DNA of 11,494 bases from an uncultured Limnohabitans sp. Lineage in GTDB: Bacteria; Pseudomonadota; Gammaproteobacteria; Burkholderiales; Burkholderiaceae_C. The number at the start of each line of letters is the position of its first letter. Positions within the stretch are counted from its first letter, which is position 1. The notes under the pieces were generated by a model that was given only the letters and a program-made list of their open reading frames with translations, was not told where the DNA came from and made no database searches. The stretch is from the NCBI GenBank assembly GCA_937928195.1, contig CALEYZ010000037.1, positions 1-11,494 on the forward strand, given 5' to 3'. A program made the translations under genes and the position numbers. This document shows, piece after piece, positions 7,188 through 11,494 of this stretch.

Positions 7188-8369
7188 ATGGCCATCAAAA
7201 AACGTTCTGTACAACTGCCCAGCATGACCCCCGGTACCCATCGCACTGTTTCCGTGCTCAGTTTTGGTAAATCTGGTGCACGACCTAAGGTGTACATGCA
7301 GGCTGCAATTCATGCCAATGAGATGCCTGGCACCATGGCGCTTCACCATTTGATGCCCATGCTGGCCGATGCCGACAAAAAGGGTTTGATCAAAGGTGAG
7401 ATCATTTTGGTGCCAACAGTCAATCCAATTGGCCAGTCACAGCTGGTAGGCAATTCTCATGCCGGCCGCTACAACCACCTCAGCAATGAGAACTTCAATC
7501 GAAACTGGATTGACCTGTCTGAGGGTGTGGCTGAAAAAGTTTGGAAAAAAATTGGCACCGATGCACAAGCCAATGTGAAAATGATTCGCAAAGCTGCGCT
7601 CGAAACCCTCAACGCCATGAAGCCCGCCAACGAGTTGCAAACATTGCGCGTTGAGATGCAAAAGCTCAGCACGGACGCAGACTACGTTCTGGACTTGCAT
7701 TGCGACATCTACGCAGCTCTGCATCTCTTTACAGCCCACAATGACTGGCTGGAAGGCCCCACAGGGCCATTGGGCAACCAAGGTGCGATTCAAGCTTTGG
7801 CAGCAGATTTGGGCGCAGACGCGACCATGTTCAATGACCCCTATCCCAGCACCCTCACCTTCTCAGGTGTTAACAGTGCGCTTTGGGCACGCTTGCAAGA
7901 CAAGTTTCCGCACGCGACGATTCCTCAAGCCTGTATGTCTGTCACCGTTGAGATGCGCAGCCAGCATGACGTGAGCGATGCATTGGGCAAATCGGATGCA
8001 CAGAACTTATACCGTTGGTTGGTGCGACAAGGCGTGGTGGGCGGCAAAGCGGCACCGCTGAAGAAAATGAAAACAGCGCCAGCGCCTATCAGCGGCATGG
8101 ACGTGGGCTACAGCACAGGCACAGGTTTCTTGATCTTCCACGTGAAGCCAGGTGCCAAAGTTAAAAAGGGACAAGCCATTTGCGATGTGATCGATCCGGC
8201 CAACCCCAACGGCCCCAAAGCTCGCACAACGTACAAAAGCGCCACCGATGGCGTGCTGTTCTCACGCCGACTCGACGGTTACCTGTCATGGCCTGGTCAA
8301 GTGATGTACCGCATTGCAGGCCCCAAGCCACTGGCACACCGAATTGGCATGTCAGGCTTGGATGACTGA
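7188..8369 (+). CDS. M14-type zinc deacylase, succinylglutamate desuccinylase/aspartoacylase family
   Basis: Predicted cytoplasmic zinc hydrolase that removes an N-acyl group from an amino acid or small amine; no signal peptide is seen. The 393 residues carry the family zinc ligands H42 and E45 (AAIHANEMPG) and H171 (LDLHCD). The NFNR motif (102-105) matches the substrate-carboxylate-binding NLNR/DLNR of AstE and aspartoacylase. E255 in TVEMRSQHDV is the likely catalytic Glu. A C-terminal barrel resembling a lipoyl/biotinyl fold follows (VKPGAKVKKGQAICDVIDP, roughly 315-380), as in many bacterial members. Start is supported by AAAGGA five bases upstream. It is the only plus-strand gene, divergent from the importer and convergent with the DUF1993 gene. 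True AstE would sit with arginine succinyltransferase genes, which are absent, so another acyl-amino-acid substrate is likelier. Confidence 0.88.
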   Translation: MAIKKRSVQLPSMTPGTHRTVSVLSFGKSGARPKVYMQAAIHANEMPGTMALHHLMPMLADADKKGLIKGEIILVPTVNPIGQSQLVGNSHAGRYNHLSNENFNRNWIDLSEGVAEKVWKKIGTDAQANVKMIRKAALETLNAMKPANELQTLRVEMQKLSTDADYVLDLHCDIYAALHLFTAHNDWLEGPTGPLGNQGAIQALAADLGADATMFNDPYPSTLTFSGVNSALWARLQDKFPHATIPQACMSVTVEMRSQHDVSDALGKSDAQNLYRWLVRQGVVGGKAAPLKKMKTAPAPISGMDVGYSTGTGFLIFHVKPGAKVKKGQAICDVIDPANPNGPKARTTYKSATDGVLFSRRLDGYLSWPGQVMYRIAGPKPLAHRIGMSGLDD

Positions 8370-8399
8370 CGTCCTTTGATCTGTTGCCAGATCAAGTCA

Positions 8400-8437
8400 G
8401 GCAAGGCTTAGATTTTTCCCAGGAAATCAGCCTTGCC
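8400..8437. terminator. Strong hairpin between convergent genes, possible bidirectional terminator
   Basis: GGCAAGGCT at 8400-8408 is perfectly complementary to AGCCTTGCC at 8429-8437. Inside that, GATTT (8411-8415) pairs with AAATC (8424-8428), giving a 9+5 bp stem with a two-base bulge and an eight-base loop. It lies 31 bp past the stop of the plus-strand deacylase gene and includes the last codons and stop of the minus-strand DUF1993 gene. Neither side has a following T-run, so it is not a canonical intrinsic terminator. Part of the complementarity may be a coincidence of coding sequence. Confidence 0.35.
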
Positions 8438-8914
8438 CAGTTCAACACCACTAGAGCGCAGCATGCTGTACGTGGTGGTGGTGTGAAAATGCAAATTGGG
8501 CAAGCCGTGGCCTAACAAAAATTGCATGCCTTTGTAGTGCGTCTCTTTGTCACCACGTTTCACCACAATGTCTTTATCTTCCGTTCCGTCAATTTGCTCG
8601 GGCTTGAAGGTTTCTAAAAATGCAATGGTCTTGGCGATGCGCGCTTGCAAATCTTTCAGGTCTTTTTCGGTGTCTTCATGGGCAGGAATCTCCACACCAG
8701 CCAAACGCGCCGCCAAGCCCTTGCTAACGTCACAGGCGATTTGCACCTGTCGACTCAAAGGGAACATGTCGGGGTAAAGTCGCATGGAGGCGAAAACCAC
8801 GGGGTCGATTTTTTTAGCTTCTGCATGCGCTTGTGCCTTGCCCAAAATGTGAGACAAATTGGTCAGGCCGTTGATCAAACGTGGCACGCTGGCTTGGTAC
8901 ATTGAAATGTTCAT
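8408..8914 (-). CDS. DUF1993 family protein (DinB-like helical fold expected)
   Basis: Protein of 168 residues recognised by the DUF1993 pattern: MYQASVPRLINGLTNLSHIL at the N-terminus, YPDMFPLSRQVQIACDVSKG in the middle, and LPNLHFHTTTTYSMLRSSGVELGKADFLG at the end (given here in pieces of the conserved blocks). The family is predicted to be a four-helix bundle related to DinB/YfiT proteins. Its biochemical role is unknown, and H136, H142 and H144 are possible metal ligands. It is likely cytoplasmic, with no signal or membrane segment. Start at 8914 is supported by GGAG (8920-8923), five bases upstream. It is last in the minus-strand cluster, 54 bp after the M20D amidohydrolase gene. Length matches the family. 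A link to peptide hydrolysis rests on position alone. Confidence 0.85.
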   Translation of the reverse strand: MNISMYQASVPRLINGLTNLSHILGKAQAHAEAKKIDPVVFASMRLYPDMFPLSRQVQIACDVSKGLAARLAGVEIPAHEDTEKDLKDLQARIAKTIAFLETFKPEQIDGTEDKDIVVKRGDKETHYKGMQFLLGHGLPNLHFHTTTTYSMLRSSGVELGKADFLGKI

Positions 8915-8968
8915 AAATTCTCCGCCTTTAAAAATTCAAAATAAATGCTGTGAGGGTTAAGAGTGCAC

Positions 8969-10156
8969 TCAGGCCTCATCCAAGAAACGCTCAACAAGTC
9001 GCGTCCAAAAGGCTGCACCGTAAGACAAATTTTGGTCATTGAAATCGTACTTGGGGTTGTGCAATAAGGCACTGTCAACCCCATTGCCAAGTCGCAAAAA
9101 GCAGCCGGGTTTGTGTTGTAAGTAGTACGCAAAATCTTCACTGCCAGTGACTGGACCAAAGGGAAATACGACCTTGTCTTCACCAACCAGCTCTACGGCA
9201 ACTTGTCTTGCAAAGTCAGTTTCTGCAGCGGTGTTGATCACAACGGGATACCCGCGCTCGTAAATGATCTCGACTTCGCCACCAAAGGACGCCACCTGAG
9301 ATGTCACCAAGTCTTTGATCCTTTGCTCCAAGCGCTCGCGCACTTCAGGACTGAAAGAGCGAATGCTCATCGACAAGCTGGCAGTGTCTGGAATGACGTT
9401 AGAAACACTACCAGCATGGGCCGTGCCAATGGTGATCACAGAAGTTTGCAAAGGATCAATGTTGCGCGACACCACCGTTTGCAAGGCCATGATCAAACTG
9501 CCCATGATGACCACAGGATCCACGGTTTGGTGAGGCCTCGCGGCATGACCACCCTTGCCCTTGACTTTCACATAGCAAGTGTCAGATGCTGACATGAATG
9601 CGCCAGCACCAAACATGAAAGTGCCCACATCGACACCTGGATGGTTGTGAATGCCAAAAATGGCGTCGCAAGGGAACCTCTCAAACAGACCATCGGCAAT
9701 CATTTGCTGCGCGCCGCTGTCCTTACCCGCTTCTTCAGCTGGCTGAAAGACCAGATGAACCGTCCCCTTGAAATTCTTTGTTTTGGCCAACTGCTGCGCA
9801 GCACCCAGCAACATGGCCGTGTGACCGTCATGGCCACAAGCATGCATCGTACCGGTGTGTTCACTGGCATACGGTTTCTGAGTTTCTTCTTGAATAGGAA
9901 GGGCATCCATGTCAGCGCGCAATGCGATGCCCTTGCCTTCGCCATTTTTGAGCGTGGCAACCAAGCCATAACCACCGACATTTCGGGTCACGTGGTAACC
10001 CCAACTTTCCAGTTGGTCACCCACCCATTGTGCGGTCGACTTTTCTTGGAAAGAAAGTTCGGGAAACCGGTGCAAGTGGCGTCTGGCTTCGCTTAGAGAT
10101 TCTTGTGCACCGAAGAGATCGGACAATTTACAAAAACAATCGTAACGCGCATTCAT
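8969..10156 (-). CDS. M20D amidohydrolase, hippurate hydrolase/IAA-amino-acid hydrolase type
   Basis: Cytoplasmic metallo-amidohydrolase expected to cleave N-acyl-amino acids (hippurate, N-acetyl or auxin conjugates in characterised relatives) to an acid and a free amino acid. The 395 residues are close to the usual length. Metal-site residues are visible: C107 and H109 in HACGHD, E141/E142 in QPAEEAGKDSGAQ, H170 in GIHNHP, and H366 in LHNPKYDFND. RADMDALP at 80-87 is conserved, the dimerisation-domain motif GKGGHAARPH is intact, and GSEDFAYYL precedes the last ligand. The replacement of the aspartate found in ArgE/DapE by cysteine in the metal motif marks subfamily D. Start at 10156 has AAAGGA (10164-10169) upstream. 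It lies 25 bp after the second M20 gene, so the two are almost surely co-transcribed. Exact acyl specificity cannot be read from sequence. Confidence 0.92.
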   Translation of the reverse strand: MNARYDCFCKLSDLFGAQESLSEARRHLHRFPELSFQEKSTAQWVGDQLESWGYHVTRNVGGYGLVATLKNGEGKGIALRADMDALPIQEETQKPYASEHTGTMHACGHDGHTAMLLGAAQQLAKTKNFKGTVHLVFQPAEEAGKDSGAQQMIADGLFERFPCDAIFGIHNHPGVDVGTFMFGAGAFMSASDTCYVKVKGKGGHAARPHQTVDPVVIMGSLIMALQTVVSRNIDPLQTSVITIGTAHAGSVSNVIPDTASLSMSIRSFSPEVRERLEQRIKDLVTSQVASFGGEVEIIYERGYPVVINTAAETDFARQVAVELVGEDKVVFPFGPVTGSEDFAYYLQHKPGCFLRLGNGVDSALLHNPKYDFNDQNLSYGAAFWTRLVERFLDEA

Positions 10157-10181
10157 CGAAGCGTCCTTTAGAAAATGAAAT

Positions 10182-11494
10182 TCAAGCGGCTGAAACGTGG
10201 TGTGGCGTATCCGACGTTCCCAAGTCCCAGTACAACCCGGTCATGACCTGCAAGGCCTCTTTCAGCAATTCAGGCGGCAAGTGTTCGTTGGGTGCATGCT
10301 GAGAGCAACCAGGATATGAGTGCGGCACCCAAATGGTTTTCAAACCCAACACATCGGTAAAGATGTCGTTTGGAAGTGAGCCTCCTAAATTCGGCAAGAT
10401 CGCTGGCTTCTTCTGTGTGGTCGTTTGCAGCGAATTGGCCGCCCAAGTCACCCATGCATCATCTGGATCAATGCGTGTTGCTTTGAATATTTCATCGCGG
10501 GCTGCTGTGATTTGCACATAACCAAAACCATGACGATCCAGGTGACGACGCAAGGCATCCAAGATGTCTGAACTGTCGATGCCAACGACAAATCGCAATT
10601 GGCAGGTTGCCTTGGCGCGCGGCGGAATGGCGTTGACGGGGTTTTCTGGGTTACCCGTTTTAAAAGCCAGCACCTCAAAAGAGCACCATCCAAAGACGCG
10701 CTCTGCGGGACTCAGTCCAGGCTCGCCCCACTCGGGTTCGATTTGAGGACCGTTGGCGCCACCGTCCACCTCGCAGTCCGCCAACACACGGCGAACCGCA
10801 TCAGGCAAGGCCTTAGGTCGCCACTCAGGTACTTTGATTTCGCCATGGTCCGAGACCAAACTGCCAATGGCATGGGCCAACTGAATACCCGGATTCGAGA
10901 TCAAACCACCCCAATTACCGGAATGGTGCGCGCCTGCGCGTGATTCAATGCTGAGATCAAAGTTGATGCAGCCTCTTGAGCCTAAAAAGAGAGTGGGACG
11001 ATCAGCTCTCAAGCGAGGACCATCTGAGGCAATCAGTAAATCCGCCTTGAACAAATCGGCATTTTCCGCGCAAACCTCTTTGAGACCTGGAGAGCCCGTT
11101 TCTTCGCCCATTTCTATGATGAACTTGGCATTGAAGCCCAAATGCCCGCGTTCAGCCAAAACACAGCCCATGGCTTGTAAATTCACAGAATGCTGGCCCT
11201 TGTTGTCTGCAATGCCGCGGCCATACCAACGACCTTCTAATTCCGTCAGATCCCAAGGCGTGACCCCTTCTCGCCATTCTGTTTCCAAGCCGCGGATCAC
11301 ATCACCATGACCGTAACCCAGCACGGTTGGCAAATTCTGAGATTCGATGCGCTGTGCATACAAAAATGGCGCTTTGGCTTTGGGATGCTCAATCAAGCGG
11401 CACTCAAATCCCATAGCCTCCAGCGCCGGCTGAAGGTCTTCCTTCAAGTACGCAGGCAATTCAATGGCTCTGGCTGGATTTTGACTTTCTGTCG
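10182..11494 (-). CDS. M20 family metallopeptidase, ArgE/DapE/CPG2 type (5' end outside window)
   Basis: Zinc-dependent exopeptidase or deacylase acting on small peptides or N-acylated amino acids. The frame is open to the right edge, beyond the TTG at 11459. The upstream codons read TESQNPARAIE, which matches the conserved N-terminal region of this group, so the true start is outside the window and perhaps 30-45 residues are missing. Counting from the TTG, likely zinc ligands are H51 (GYGHGD), D85 (GIADNKGQ), E119/E120 (EMGEETGSPG), D146 (ASDGPR) and a histidine in CSQHAPNEH near 388-393. The dimerisation motif AHHSGNWGG is intact. It ends 25 bp before the M20D gene, its probable operon partner. 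The subgroup is common in Proteobacteria, but I know no proven substrate. Confidence 0.9.
   Translation of the reverse strand, partial: TESQNPARAIELPAYLKEDLQPALEAMGFECRLIEHPKAKAPFLYAQRIESQNLPTVLGYGHGDVIRGLETEWREGVTPWDLTELEGRWYGRGIADNKGQHSVNLQAMGCVLAERGHLGFNAKFIIEMGEETGSPGLKEVCAENADLFKADLLIASDGPRLRADRPTLFLGSRGCINFDLSIESRAGAHHSGNWGGLISNPGIQLAHAIGSLVSDHGEIKVPEWRPKALPDAVRRVLADCEVDGGANGPQIEPEWGEPGLSPAERVFGWCSFEVLAFKTGNPENPVNAIPPRAKATCQLRFVVGIDSSDILDALRRHLDRHGFGYVQITAARDEIFKATRIDPDDAWVTWAANSLQTTTQKKPAILPNLGGSLPNDIFTDVLGLKTIWVPHSYPGCSQHAPNEHLPPELLKEALQVMTGLYWDLGTSDTPHHVSAA

Noticed and set aside
8376..8395. Small inverted repeat TTGATCT/AGATCAA after the deacylase gene as an intrinsic terminator
   Set aside because: Seven base pairs, AT-rich, with no T-run on either side. 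The longer hairpin at 8400-8437 is the better candidate.
11457..11459. TTG as start codon of the right-hand M20 gene
   Set aside because: The frame continues upstream with TESQNPARAIE, which matches conserved family sequence, so this TTG is an internal Leu and the gene is cut by the window edge.
1..11494. Defence, toxin, phage, CRISPR or mobile-element system
   Set aside because: All coding space is explained by transport and hydrolase families plus DUF1993; no repeat array, transposase, integrase or tRNA-adjacent attachment site was seen.

Overview
The window reads as a chromosomal stretch from a betaproteobacterium, most likely Burkholderiales of the Comamonadaceae type. This is judged from the remembered look of the protein families, not from a search. 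G+C is about 52% by hand count in the stretch 601-1320 and looks similar rightwards. The exception is the first ~600 bases, which are about 65% G+C. Coding density is very high, with no gap over 300 bases. I see no tRNA, rRNA, CRISPR array, insertion sequence or phage gene.

Layout, left to right. (1) 1-1335, minus strand: the N-terminal 445 residues of a membrane-anchored FMN-binding glutamate synthase-domain protein, running off the left edge. (2) 1394-7052, minus strand: a complete five-gene Opp/Dpp-type peptide ABC importer. Transcription order is periplasmic binding protein, permease B, permease C, ATPase D, ATPase F. Gaps are 5-12 bp, and permease C probably overlaps permease B. The glutamate synthase-like gene follows after 58 bp and may be co-transcribed. 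(3) 7053-7187: an AT-rich divergent promoter region. (4) 7188-8369, plus strand: an M14-type (succinylglutamate desuccinylase/aspartoacylase) metallo-deacylase, the only plus-strand gene. (5) 8408-11494, minus strand: a DUF1993 protein, an M20D amidohydrolase (hippurate hydrolase/IAA-amino acid hydrolase type) and an M20 ArgE/DapE/CPG2-type peptidase that runs off the right edge. Transcription order is M20, M20D, DUF1993.

Taken together this looks like a peptide or N-acyl-amino-acid scavenging locus. The importer brings in short peptides or acylated amino acids. Three metal-dependent hydrolases of different families could then release free amino acids in the cytoplasm. The glutamate synthase-like protein would fit downstream nitrogen handling. 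The substrate is not determinable from sequence, and the functional linkage is inferred from gene order.

No clearly undescribed system is present; the gene families are known. The most notable signal is an abrupt in-frame composition switch inside the glutamate synthase-like gene near position 620, which suggests homologous recombination or an assembly chimera. Lesser points are an 8-G homopolymer in the same gene, a strong hairpin between the convergent genes at 8400-8437, an Arg-Lys variant of the Tat motif in the binding protein, and a degenerate residue beside the H-loop of ATPase D.
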